A DNA stretch of 64,000 bases from Brugia malayi (Eukaryota > Nematoda > Chromadorea > Rhabditida > Onchocercidae): NCBI RefSeq assembly GCF_000002995.4, contig NW_025062477.1, positions 1,630,001 to 1,694,000 of the forward strand, in the 5' to 3' direction. Shown here one piece after another: positions 39,721-52,839 of this stretch. The translations under genes and the position numbers were made by a program. Under the pieces are notes generated by a model, which searched no databases, was not told where the DNA came from, and worked only from the letters and a program-made list of their open reading frames with translations. Numbering within the stretch: the first letter of the stretch is position 1; each line of letters starts with the position of its first letter.

Positions 39721-40944
39721 GTTCACATCCATCCCACCTTGACATATTTGACTGTTTTATTTTAACAAATGCGCTGATAGTCTTCTGTTTTCGTTTTAAA
39801 TATAAAAATGAATTGCATTTATTTTTTTTTTTTTTAAAATGTGTAATTTATTATTTGCATTATATAATATAATTTTTTGTTACTTATGCTTGAAAATATT
39901 TACTTTTGAAAATGTTTTAAGGCAATAATATTTCTGAATTGAAAATTTAAACCTTAGATTTAATCTTAGAATTATGGAAAAAAAGATTATGTAATCAACA
40001 AATGGGTATAAAAATTATTTTTGCTAATATTAAAAAAGTCGGATAAGTCTTCTAACAAATTTATAAAGAATTTGTAAATCAATTTTTTACATTTCTCTGA
40101 AATTCTACATTTTCAGGTAATCAATTTAAGAAATTATTTAATAATGAAATCACAAATCAAAGTTGGTAAATAGTAAACACTTTAACATAGATTTTTTTTA
40201 TCAGTGCTACGTGTTACTTTAAAGTTAATATTGTTTTTTTTTTTTTTTTCATTAACAAATTTCTTCAAATGTTAGAAATTACTCAGAAAAAAAAAAGACG
40301 AACACCTGCACAGGCATATAAACCAATCAAGTTAACTTCCTGTGAAGAAAAACAGAGATCGGAAATCGAGAATTCAGTATGACTAATTAATCAATGAAAT
40401 ATCATCAGTCATCCTGTTCTACTCCACAGATTATATATTTGATGATAAATCGTCAGTCGACTGATAAGCTGACAGATAAGGTCAAATAGACTTACTGATA
40501 AATAGATAGGCGTAGTATGAAATGCTTAGATCTTAGATTATCAGTTAGCTTAAGTGAAAAAAGAAAAAATTCCCAAACTACTCTACCACAAAACAATTTT
40601 TTTTAAAAAAAAAAAAAAGAAAAAAAAAGTAGTATTATTGCTAATAGGAGAAAATAGTGATAAGCACAAATTTGATAACAATTGATTAGATATGTTTTTA
40701 TCATATCATTGAGAAATGAGAAGGAAAAATATTCAACAATTTATTATTCCTATCAAATTTCATTCTTCTTTTTTTTTTTTTGTTTTCAACTTTCAATGAA
40801 TGTTTATCGATCGATATTATTGCATGATTAAAATTTCAGTTTTTAAAATTTTAACTTAAACTAGCAATAAAGTTAGTTAGCTATGTTACATAATAAGCAG
40901 TTTTTGTTTACTATAGTAAATAAGCTAAGCGATAGTGTCTGTCA

Positions 40945-40945
<1 letters not shown>

Positions 40946-41005
<60 letters not shown>
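40946..41005. repeat. (ATT)n microsatellite
   Basis: About 19 uninterrupted ATT copies. Confidence 0.95.
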
Positions 41006-44000
41006 GTCCAGTTAATGAGAATATCTATTATCATTATTTTTTAATTTTAAAATTTCTTTTTTTTTCAATTAGCAATATTATCTAATGGCAACGGATTTAA
41101 AAGAAAAGATTAAAAATTGAATGATTGTGATTAAAATAATGTATTATCAATTTATAAAATTAATTGAAAAGAATGTGCTAGAAATGTTGAATATAACATT
41201 TCATCTATAAGTTATCACTATCACTGTAATATAGTGATAATTTTGATTCATACAATACAGTTGTTATCATTAATCATTTTTTAATGCATGAAAAGGAAAG
41301 GAAAACTTTTCATAACAATTTAAAAGAAATAGGAAAATTCACCTAAATTGAAATTCACATAAACATCGAGACTGGAACCAAAAAAAAAAATATGGGATGC
41401 AGTTATCATTTTATTTTTTACCTATCTGATAAATTTTCTCTTTATCAATAAATGAAAAAAAAAGTATTAAATATCAATGGAAATTAGTATTATGCTTAAA
41501 AACTTGTCTCATTTGTTTTTTGTTTTAAATTCAAACTTTTAAATACTTAGGATAAATAATTGTTTATGCTTTAGTAAAAAAAAAAAAAGAAAAAAAAACA
41601 TTGATGAAATTTTTTCTTGTTTATTAAATATTTAACAGATTATTTTAAAATTATATTAGTATCAATTTTACTTGGGTAAAATGTTAAAGTAAACTATTTT
41701 CATACATTTTTATTCGTTGCTAAAATGAAAAATATTTTTTTTTGCTATTTCCATTCAATAACAAATATTATTTTTCCTATCAGAGAGTTAAAATTTTTTG
41801 AATGGAAAAGTTGAAACACTATGAATTATTTTTATTTTCCAATTAAACACCATTTTTTTTTTTATTCAAAAAAAATTCTCGTTACTTTAACAAATTATTT
41901 TTTTTTTCTTCAAGTTAAATTTTAATACTTTAAAGTAAATCATATGCTTTTGAAATATATTAATTATTTGCTCTCACAAAGTTTGATATGAATATTTAGT
42001 TCAATTTAAACTTCGAATAATTAATAGAATAATTTCTTATTTTATTTCTTTATTTATTTTTTCTTTTGAATATAATATTGACAAATTCGCATAACTGATT
42101 CAGAGATTTATTAGATGAGACATTTTAAATCTGAGTTTCTTGTAAAGAATTTAAGATGAGATTAGCTTAGCTCAAAATATAACAAGAAAATCAATAAAGT
42201 TTTCGAAATGGCTTAGCTAAAAGAAAAAAAAAAAAGTGTAATAACAAATGCAATAGAAATTTGAAGCTAAACATTTTGGCTCTAAAATAATTGATAAAAT
42301 TATAAATGAAATTTTATTTGGAAAATTTTTAATTAAAAAATTTGTGAAATACACTTAAGCCTAGTAATAATACTATTCCTAAAGCATACATTATGCATTA
42401 ATTTCAGATTTTTGTTACACTCATTTTCCTACTCAGTAAATTTTGCTTATTTTTATTTCTTTAAAAAAAAAAAAAATTATTTATATTTGATTTAAAGTGA
42501 TGATATTCTATTGAATGGAACTATCGTTCAGATGCAATGTAAATTCTTTTGGCAATCATCGAAATCACCATCTGTTAACAATAATTTGCTGATAATTTTG
42601 ATAAAATAATGAGTGAAAGATATAGTAATGCTATTTAAATTCTTTAAATTTATTAAAATCTCAAATTGCATCACTTTCAAGAAATATTTTCCAAATGATT
42701 TCCAACTTTTAAAATGGTAGCTATTGAGAATTACGAACATTTTGTCATCAAAAAATTATAAACATTCTATTGGTTGACAAATTTTTTTCATCGCATTAGT
42801 CACTTATAGATCATTGTTGACATTTGCGCATTGTTGTGTTGACAGAGCTAGTTGTAAGTATTTTAAGCTAACAATTTGATAGTTCGCTTCAATATTCCCC
42901 ATTTCGATCACTGCAAATAGCAAATATGAAATCTGTAAATGTAAATTAGATTAGTAAAATTTCAAAAAAATTCCATTTTGCAATTAAAAGTTTCTAACTT
43001 AAATATAAGTTAGAAAGTGTAAATTTTTAAAAATAAAATTTTTAAATTATAAAAAATTTTTAATCTAACAAATTTGGGCTGCAAAAAAAAAAAAAAAAAA
43101 GTGACAAACACATTCATTTCATACTTTTCATTTTTCTTTTCTCTTTTTGGAGAATAGAATACACTCTGTTAATTTTTTTTTTTCCAGTTCAGCTAAAAAT
43201 TGTTATGAATAGCTGAGTAAATATACAATTAAATGGTTATTTGAAATAAAATGATACAGAGAAGTCATTGAAACAATAACTTTTACCGTAACCGGAAATA
43301 GGCAATTATTCGTCGTTCTCGTCGTTGACAGTAAACAAAGCCGCCAGATGCGCTAAGGTAATAAAAAAAAAATGAAAAATAAAAAAAAAAAACAAATAAA
43401 TAACCGACACATTTTATTCAACGATCGTATTTTAGCGATTTTTTGGATTTTTAATTTAAAAAAGAAAAGTTTTCTTCGTCGTAACATTTATTTTTATATG
43501 TAAGACAATTGAATTCTTACATTGGAAGTGAACTTTAACCCTTTTAGGATGATGCAAGGGTCATTTGTAGTGAAATGAACTTTACCCCTTTTAAGATAAC
43601 GCAAGGGTCGCAAGGGTCAAACTTCTTTCTCCCATGAATTTTTCATAAAGAAATTGCCGTGCCAATTGTAAAATTTATTACTTTAGTTGGTGACATGCTT
43701 TATTAGAATTAATTCTTTGTTAATTAAAAAAAAAAAAAGCTAACATTGGCAGAAAAGATTCAGCCTGAAATAATAATTCGGAATTAAATGCTATAAAATA
43801 GATCAAATATCACAAGAATACCTGAGCAATTGTTTTAATAATTAGTATTGATTAATTAATTAGTCAATTAATTAATCATACTTGTTTTTACCATTTTCAA
43901 TTCTAACTTATTTCAATTGGAAAGAAGGAAATTTCCTGTTTTTATTTCCCGAATAACTGCTAACCTTTTTTTGATAATTAAATTTTTTGAAATTAATTTT

Positions 44001-44074
44001 ACCGGTAGAAATTTATTAATTTTAATCGAATCTATTTAATAGAATGATATTTTCATTTCTCTGTTTTGATGTTA

Positions 44075-44225
44075 AATGATCCAAAAGTTGTGGGATGGGA
44101 CTTTTTCACAAGTTGGGCTACGGTAACTCCCAGTTGCTCGGGCTGATTAGCTCTAAGACTTAAGAAGTAACGGATGGCTTTAAGCCAGAGGAAACGAACT
44201 GACATTTGTGCAAGTGGCGGAAAAT
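44075..44225. other. less AT-rich patch upstream of the MAP1-like gene
   Basis: The block has mixed composition with short complementary pairs (TGGCT TTA AGCCA; GCT GATT AGC) and no useful open frame. It could be a non-coding RNA gene, promoter or 5' UTR. I could not match it to tRNA, 5S, U-snRNA or spliced-leader RNA. Confidence 0.25.
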
Positions 44226-44381
44226 TTTTATGAGAATTTCAATGAAATTCACTCTCTTCCTTTTAGTCTTTTTAGTGCTTAGCAAATTTTTCACATCAAT
44301 TTTGCTTCATTTTCACATATATCCAATGTCGCTTTAAATTTTTACTTCTTCCTTTTCATTTTTATTATTATCTTTTATTTC

Positions 44382-44383
44382 AG
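44382..44383 (+). other. candidate 5' splice or spliced-leader acceptor of the MAP1-like gene
   Basis: TTTATTTCAG precedes the sequence that carries the proposed start ATG (44480), about 100 bp downstream. It is either a 5'-UTR cis-acceptor or a trans-splice site. No other strong acceptor lies between. Confidence 0.4.
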
Positions 44384-44479
44384 CCTATTACAGAGGGGAT
44401 CTATCCGACGACGGGAGGATAACAGCAACAGTAACAACAGTAGCATAAGATCAATCAATAATATTAACAAGAAAGTCAA

Positions 44480-47400
44480 ATGATTCAAGGTAGACAAATA
44501 ATTCACTTATACATTCCCATTTGCAGTTGCATCGTCAAGATTTAGAAACTGTGTATTTCAGTAGTTGAAATTTGCTGTTATTGTAATTGATAATTAAGGT
44601 ATGAAATAAGATTATCTTAATGTTTTAATCAACATTGTCATTAAATTAAAAAATATATATATATATATAAATATATTTTTTTGTTAGAACTGAGTTAATT
44701 TTGAATGGTATGTTAACATCCTTTTCTTGTAGAATATATATATATATATATATTTCCTATATTTATAACCTTAGTGGAGGATATTTCAGATGCAGATTTG
44801 GTGCAGTTATTGCCGGCAGGCCATTCTGTTGGAAGTATCCGTACCCGTCGTCCACTGATGTATATATTTTCCGGTGGGAATGAGGATGCCGCGTTTTTCT
44901 CAGTGAATGGTTTCTCTATACTTCTTGATGGAGGTGATCAACAAGTTGTCCCATATTGGAACCTGATTCGTAATTACGACAAAAGTAAGTGGTTCTGTGT
45001 CATTGAATTCATCTATGTGTGATTATTGATTTTAGAGTATATTATATAAATGAAATAGAATACGCTGCATCCTGAGGCATATGTAATTATTTTATCTCTT
45101 TTTGGTATTGTTGGTAGTGCTGTTTTGTTTTTAGCTGATAAAGATTTTTGGAATGTTAATTAAGGATATATAATAAATATTTAAAGCTAAATATTTTTAT
45201 TATGCTTAGTAACATAGCATTTGTAGGTTAATTACTTGTTCGCTTATTTGTCCTATTCTATCTTCTTTTCTTCTTATTCGTTTATTTGTCCTATTCTATC
45301 TTTTTTTCTTCTTATTCGTTTATTTTTTCATTTACACTTGGGTCTTATTTGTACCATAAATTTTTTTTGCACAAAAAATTTTCTATATCGCGTTCTAATT
45401 TCGTTTGCTGATATTAGTTAGACTTTACTTGATTACAGAAAAGGAGTGTGAAATGAGATTTACATTTTGGTATCAATTTAATTGTTTTTTTTTTTTTTTT
45501 TCTTGCAGTATCAGCAGCAGTGGTTACTCGCGTAAGTCCAAAATGTTTGCAAGGAATCTCAGCGATTTTAATGCGAAAATGTTTGCAAGAAGTATGCTGT
45601 TGATCAGATTTTTGAACTAGTTTGTAGATAGGTGTAAAATACCGCTTTAATATCTTTTTTTTTTTTCTTTTTTTTTTGTTTCTATTGACAGACTTGAAAT
45701 GCAATTGCTGGAATTTACAGATCACTGTATTTAGGTGAGTTGAATGACAAAGACGATTTTTATACAATAAAAGGCAGGAGGAAAGAGAAATGCGAATAGT
45801 TTTTAAAAAATTTTGAATTAAAAATCATGTTTTTATTGAACATAATGTCAGTCAGGTTATATAAACCTTGGACATATAGTTGGGAAAATTAAGAATAAAT
45901 CTGCAAGACTTTAAAAGATGAGGTTGGCTCGTTTTGTGAAAGTTCACTTGTTCCCATATAGAAAACAAATACATAAGGAAATGAAACACAGCAAATTTAT
46001 TTACTGTTACTGAACAAAAGAAACAGAGCTTTATACAAGGAATAAAAAGAATAACGTTTTTTAATTCCAGTGCCATCCAAATTTTGGTTCTCTAATTTGC
46101 AACTTACCACCTTCAAGCATAGCAAATGGAGACGGTGAAGCTTCAAAAGTTTTGCGTGCGATGCATGAAGGTCTGCGTGCGGAAGGTCTGAAACCGATTG
46201 AAGCTTTTGTTAATACAAAGCTAGAAGCAGTAACTTTATATGAGGCTAGTTTCTTTAATCAAATCGGTTTTCTATGCTTACACTGCTTTTTGGTTTTGTC
46301 TTTTCCGTGCTTACTCTTCTCATAATTATAATTCTAGTCATTTTCATTTTCGGATGTTAGAATTTTTATCGGATTATATATTTTTTATCGAATTTACTAT
46401 GAAATTAAATGATAAAGCTGGAGAGTTAGTAATCAGGGAATTATTTTTTATGAATTATGATAGAAGTATGGATATTTTCTTAATATTCTCTTGTACTTAG
46501 TTTTTAACAAAACTAAAATTTTATAAAAGTGGTTCTTAGTTACTTCTTTTCTATATATTACTCGTTTAGGTACAAATAATTTGACTTCTATCCTTATGGC
46601 CTCACATTTGAAATTACTCATTTTTTAGGTGATAGGAGAGGGTGCATTGCGCATGATTGTACTAAATCCAGAACGTAGTTCGAAAGATCTTGCTTCACTT
46701 GTACATGCTTTAAAAACCGATGAAAATATAGAAAAATTTGCCGCTTTAACATCACTGGCACTTCTTTTGGTTTGGCATCCATCGGATCATACATTGCCAG
46801 TGTCACGTATTCTTATTACTGGTAAGTGCGTGCTTTGAAATGTTTTGACGTCTTTGTTTTGTTATTTCTAAGTTTGAGAGATCCATTGTTTCCTTCATAA
46901 ATCTCATTTTTCATTAAGTTCTGAAATAGCTTTTCAAATTGGAAACAGAATAGAAGTATAGTTGTTTCTCAGATAACGTTGTCGATAACGGTCCAAATTT
47001 TATAAAGCCATACTTTACTTCCTACAAAGAAATCGTCTATCACTAGAAAATTTTCAGAAAAAAAAAGGCATAAGCTTGATCTGTATATCTCGTGCTAAAT
47101 AATGCTTCTTTTTTTGTGTTTTTAATTGTTGACTCAATAAAAACGATATACAATAGTAAAATTACATTAGCACCAAACACAGTAACATAGGTTTGCGTTC
47201 AATCATAAATTGACCATTTTTTACACACCAACAGAATCAACACTGCTTCTTAAAACTACTAGAAAAAAGTGATAAGTTGGATGTTGGAGAAGATATGAGC
47301 AAGTTTTCACGTTTTTCGAATATGCAAAGAGAAAAACTGTTATTTTTATTATCCAATAATATCAAAATAAAGCTTGGAAGGATAACAAAAATACAAAAAT

Positions 47401-50400
47401 ACATATTTCTTGGTAAAGAATTATACTGTGATTTGGCGGTAAGCTTGTTGTCTGAGTAAATTTTATAATATTGCAATTCTTTTTTCAAATGGAATTTGTT
47501 GTTTCCATGTTATTCTTATTTGAGGCTCTTGTTCACTGGAGAAGCTTTATGCATCACTGGAAAAATTAAAGAACGAGGAATACTTGCGTTACCCACAATT
47601 TACGCAAGCTACAAAAGAGAAACCATCATCGGCTCGTCTAGGAAAAATAATACGAAAACCTACACCTAGTATATATTTGTCATAATTTTAAAAATATATC
47701 GTAAGATGATTCAAGCTATCAATGATGTGATGAAAAACGATGTAATGCCAATTTTTTTTGTAGTTATATATGTTACAATGTATTGGAAGCGATACAGGAT
47801 GAAATGGAAGGGTGGAAAGAGAGAAGCAAGAAATGATCAATATATTTTAAAGAGAAAATACTTCAGAATCTTCGAAACATGATTCGGGAGGGCTAATAGA
47901 ATCTTTCCTTTTTATTTACGGGATGACTCATAAAAATAGAGCTTTAATAACGGTTTTTTTTTTTTTTACTTTTACATTTATCCTTTTAAATGTTACAGCA
48001 AAAAATCTCGCGAGTTTGTCACTGTCACGTCCTGCATCACTGCAAACGGCACCTAATGAACCTCTAAAAAAAGTGGCCAGGTCAGTTTTTTCTATTTCTT
48101 TGATCATAAGTTCGAATTAAATTTTCTCAGCTTGCAATTCGTAATCTTATTCTGAACTGTATTTTGCATAACTGATTCAAGTTTCGAAACTGTTTAAATA
48201 ATTTTCAGCAAGATTTATTTCAGACAGTCATTAGCAGCAGCTCCACTATCACGGCTTGTTGCTGGTGCAAAGAGACCAGTCATGGAATCAGCAAAGACAT
48301 CTGCTGTAGGCAATAATAAGTCTCATACACCAGAAACTAAAGTAGCGGCTAAGCCAGGGAAATCTAGACTAAATGATGCAAAGAAGAATGCCACTCCGGA
48401 AGTCAAATCAAAGGAAAAGGAGATAGGAAAAAGAAAATCAACCGATAAAGTTGTAATAAAAACTTCACTAACAAAAGTAAGTCCACTTTTTTTGCTACTT
48501 GTGCTTTTTTAAAATTGTAATAGGGTGTATAGTTTTGTTTGATTTACATAAGTGCATGAAATAATTTTATAATTATGCAACATTTTTTTTGAGCAAATTT
48601 TGCATGCTTTTCTTAATATTTTTGGTTTTTAATTGGTCATTGATGCACCTGTATCAGCATGTTTACGCAAAATTATCAGTTTCTTTTTCTTTTTGTATAA
48701 TAAAAATCACTTTTTTAGGTGAAGACTGAAAACTCAGATCCAGTTTCGACAAATATACAACCTGCTGAGGTACTGCAAAATCCAGTAGCATCGATTAATC
48801 TGCCGTCCTTAAGTAATCCGCAAAATGCAGTAAGTCCACAGCTTGAACAACAACATTTTGAAGTGAAGAATTCTCCTGACATCGAAAATAAAACTCCCAT
48901 TACTCCCGAAAGTCCACAAATACCTGAAACCCCGACTGATCCACAAGTTCCGGATAATAATGGTTTGCTAGATGGAATTGAAGAACCTATGCAAGTGCGT
49001 AGAATCAGTATGGATTTTTCCGGTGAAGACAAGAATTTTACTGGAGATTTCATGCAAGAGGCGATGGTGGTAAGTTTACGAAGTTTATTGGTCTAAACAA
49101 ACATTATTTTTCAGTAAAGCTTGAATTTGACGTGTTTTTTAAAATATGATTTCGAGTTGCTGACATAAGCTTTGGATTCAGGAGACACCTGAAAAAGGAT
49201 TTGATTTGATAAACTCTGCATTACCATCACAAGACACACCACTACTTGATTCGACACCGATGACACCATCAGCACCATCCTTCGCAGCAGTTGATCTGGT
49301 CGGTAATTCTTCAGATCTTTCCGCTTCAAAAGAGAAAATTGCACATTATGACGATGAAAATGTTAGCAAGGCTGCAACCCATAATGGAGAATTTACGCGC
49401 AAGGAAAATTTGCAAGGTTTAATTTAATAAATTTTTTGTTTTATATTATGTATTTAGATTGGACACTATGCATTCCTTATCTTTCTTAGTCTGTGCTCAA
49501 TTCTTTATCTTTTAGATTTGTTTGGTGATATCACTCCATTTATGGCTGGCTTAGTAACCGGCATTGTTGATGATTCTTCATCGTTGGAGAAAGTAATTTT
49601 TTCTGGACAGTTATTTATTTTAATTTTAAAAAGAGTTTAATAAATAGCTAAATGAATCTTTTTGAATTTAGCGAATGTCAAAACTATCTCTTTGATCTCT
49701 TTGATATTTCTTGTTTCCAGTCAAGTATCTTAACTTTAACTGCTGACAGGAGAAAGAAATCGATCTTTTCAAAGTATTAAGCGTATTGGAGTATAAAGTG
49801 ATGTGTTAGTCTAATGAAGAACTTAACGCTAGAAGTGCAAAAATAATTAGAGATGTAAGTATTAAGCTATAAACAATGAAAAAAAAAAAAAAAAAATTGT
49901 TTTAGTTGTCACCATCGAATGATGATGAATTTGAAATGTCGAAATCTTCCACAACTCCCCTGTCGTCAAATGAACTCAATAATGGAACATTAGATTATGT
50001 GCAGAGTGATAAACATGAAGAGAAGATTTTACATGAGGAAACTGAAAAGGTAAAGATTTCAAAGATTAATTTCTATTAATTTCATTGCAGCATCTGCTTA
50101 ACGAGATGTCCACCTATTACATGAATTTTGTAAGCTCGCTTACGTAGCCATTTCTAATAATCTAAACAACTTTTAGGCACAAATGTCATCCAGTATCAAG
50201 CGTGAAACATTTCCGGCTCGAAGCAGTGGTTCAGGTGATTCCGTTCTTGCTCAGGTGTGTTTGGAGATTCTCTTTCTACTTCAGAAAAGTAATGAGATTA
50301 GTGCATAGCGTTATTACATTTTGTCTATGTTTGTTGTGATTTATTGATATAATCAATACAGGATAAGAACTAAACATTTTGCTTAAGGTGTTTTTTCGAT

Positions 50401-52839
50401 GTGGTGCAATCAAGATGACATAATCATTATATTTTGTAGTAATCGAAATTCGTTTAATGTAAAGTGTGTGAATTCTGAGGAAGTTGTACTATGTAATTGA
50501 TCAATTTTTAGCCAGATCCAGCTCTAGATGAAGTAATTGATTCGCTAGCTGAAGCATCAGAAATGGTTGATAATGCAAGAAAACCGATATCTGAACTAGA
50601 ACGTCATGTTCAAGGTCTAACGACACAAGTAATCAATAATGCGCAATCAGCAACCGAAACGAATCTACCAAATTGCATGGGACAATTGAATATTGGGGAT
50701 GTACTTGATGGACAATTCACCAATATAACTCATGATATCAATGATAATGCTAATGCACTTGCGGTATATTTTATTTTATAGTCGTTTTTAGTTAGGTCAT
50801 TTAGATTCCACATTCTCTCATGTGTCAATATTATACGAAATATTAGCCAGTATTCTGATTCATGTGGAATCTATCTACTAGTTAGACTATTGTGTTAGAA
50901 GCTTAGCTTTTATTGACTACATAGTTTGCTTGAATATTCTAAGAAAGAAGTCTTTTTATTTATACTTTGAAAGTAATTTTGAGAAATAAGGAGCTATCGA
51001 TTGCAATTATTCTTTCATCAAGTTGCTAATGAAGTAAAAAGTATGTCATAAATTTCAAGGTCAAATTTGATAAATTGAAATCATATTCTTTTACTTCTAC
51101 TTCTATCTTTTGTCAACATTTTACATTCTAGGATCAAAATATGTATGAAGAAAAGCGTGCAGAAGAAATGTATCTTCCACCTATGACAAGTGCTGCTCGA
51201 ACACGTGCGAAACCAATCGTTAATGGTGTAAAAACTAAACCGAAGCTATCTCAACCACTCTATTTCGATATTGTTTTCGTTCCTCATCATGGTGCTCATC
51301 CTATATTGAAAGACGAAGAAGCAGCAAAAGCATTTGTAACTAGCATTCGATCAAGGTTTGCATCATTGATTTCCTTTTTTTTTTTTCAAGTTTATCAAAA
51401 AATCTGTTAGTTACTACAGATTCATCTTTACAAAATTTTCCTTTTTTTCTTAACAAATCATATGTGATTTTATTAAAGCTGCATACTGTGTTCCTTTTGG
51501 TAAAGAAATATATCACTTGCTAATTAACAATGTACATTTTGAATGTAGGCTATAAAAAAAAATGAATATTTTTATGTATTATTGCTACCAAAGATGGCTT
51601 TGCTATAGATTGCTAGATTGCTTTGATACGAAGAGAGAGAAGATTTGTGAATTTGAAAATATCGTACACTGATTAATGTATGAGAATGCTTCTACTATTG
51701 TTTGTTTCGTTTTTTTTTTTCCTTTTGTTACTAATGCATATCTTTTTTTAGGCGTTATGTGTTGAGTGGGAAAGATTCAATACGAACACATTTTATAGAC
51801 GGTCTTATTGCTGGTAAAGCAGCATGGAATAAACCAGGTTAACTTTAGTTAAATACAAAGTAAAGCATATCGATGTGTTCAGTCGTAAATAATATTTGTT
51901 AAAAAAAAAAAAAAAAGTAAATCAGAAAATAAGAAGAAATTACTGAATGATTTATGGTTTGCTTTTTTGGAACTAAAAAAGAAATCAAAAAGGCTGCATA
52001 GAAGTAGTGCTTCATTGTTCTTTTTTATACTAATATTTTGTATGGTTTTGGATTTTTTAGAGCTTGAAGTAGATGTACTTCCAACACATGATAGCGATGA
52101 ACTGACATTGTATAGCCATGAAAAAGTAAGTTTTTACTTTTCTTTTCATAATAAATATCTACAACTGGAAGAGACTTCCTTCTTGCTTTATCTAAAATCC
52201 AAATACTACGAATACTGTGAGGATAGCGATGTTAGCAAGAAAGTAGCATCAGAGGAACCCAACATAAAAAGCAAAATATGTTGATAGTTAAAATGAAGTA
52301 GTGAGGTAAAACTGTCGAGTCAGCTAACTAGAAAGGAATTACACTAAACGATTTTTGCGGTAAGCATTGTAAGTTTTATTTACAAAATATGCTTAAGAAT
52401 ACAACGTAGTATGCTTACTTAATTGTTCACTGCAATTAGGGAAGCCAAGCGTTCTATTCACGCTTTTAGAAAAAAAAAATTTTTTTTTTTGAATAAATTA
52501 TACTTTTTTGATGATGATATCAATGATTTTTTGTGTTTTGTGTTTTTTTTTTTTTTTTTTTTTTCAAGTTTCGATCTCCTACTCTATTCTTCATTAACAT
52601 TTTTTTGATTTTTTTTTTTTGTCACCCTTACTTTTATTTAGATTGGCTTTTATTTCCTAGTGAATCAATGCAGTTTCGCATTTATTCATTTTATAATATT
52701 TTGCTTTTTTTTTTTTTTTCAGGCCAATGAAATAGCTGAAGCGGGTATCAGTTTACGTTGCTCGGTTGAGCGTTGTACACTAAGGCTATCTAGTGGTGGT
52801 ACTGATGATATTTGTGCCGCATTCAAATTTGAAATATGA
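44480..52839 (+). CDS. maph-1: MAP1-family microtubule-associated protein (MAPH-1-like), 18 exons
   Basis: Exons 44480-44489, 44775-44984, 45509-45591, 46071-46244, 46629-46821, 47525-47668, 47999-48080, 48224-48476, 48719-49069, 49182-49416, 49516-49592, 49906-50049, 50177-50254, 50512-50763, 51132-51355, 51752-51837, 52061-52125, 52723-52839 give 925 aa. The N-terminal domain (about 20-270) matches the MAP1 heavy chain (MYIFSGGNEDAAFFSVNGFS, ALRMIVLNPERSSKDL, LLLVWHPSD). A Lys-rich basic region (about 285-383) and a long acidic, Pro/Ser-rich linker follow. The C-terminus (about 805-925) is the MAP1 light-chain domain (FDIVFVPHHG, RRYVLSGKDS, VDVLPTHDSDELTLY). MAP1 proteins bind and stabilise microtubules; nematode MAPH proteins act in neurons and cilia (family knowledge). 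It is much shorter than vertebrate MAP1. The intron after exon 4 of this list uses a GC donor. The tiny first exon (ATG plus 7 bases) fits by phase only. Confidence 0.92.
45692..45734 (+). other. candidate poison or pseudo-exon in MAP1-like intron 3
   Basis: A 43-bp stretch is flanked by TTGACAG and a near-perfect donor (AG then GTGAGT). In the phase set by the preceding exon its second codon is TGA, and its length would also shift the frame, so inclusion would truncate the protein. Confidence 0.3.
46822..47524 (+). other. large intron of the MAP1-like gene
   Basis: A 703-bp intron. It contains an open 60-codon frame (47277-47459) without matching splice phases, judged to be chance. The downstream acceptor is TTTGAG rather than the usual TTTCAG, but phase and homology (LEKLYASLEKLK) support it. 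Confidence 0.6.

Larger units (their letters stand above)
28847..44383. other. gene desert of about 15.6 kb
   Basis: No gene could be supported. The stretch is very AT-rich with many poly-A/T runs. It includes ATT/TTA tracts (30715-30960, 40946-41005), a CAA/CAG tract (31434-31558), short duplications (32116-32181, 34576-34651), a minisatellite (39093-39720), an inverted repeat (33954-33986) and a less AT-rich patch (44075-44225). Open frames here are short and low-complexity. Confidence 0.55.

Noticed and set aside
47277..47459. 60-codon ORF inside a MAP1-like intron
   Set aside because: No compatible splice phases and no MAP1 similarity; flanking exons join cleanly without it.
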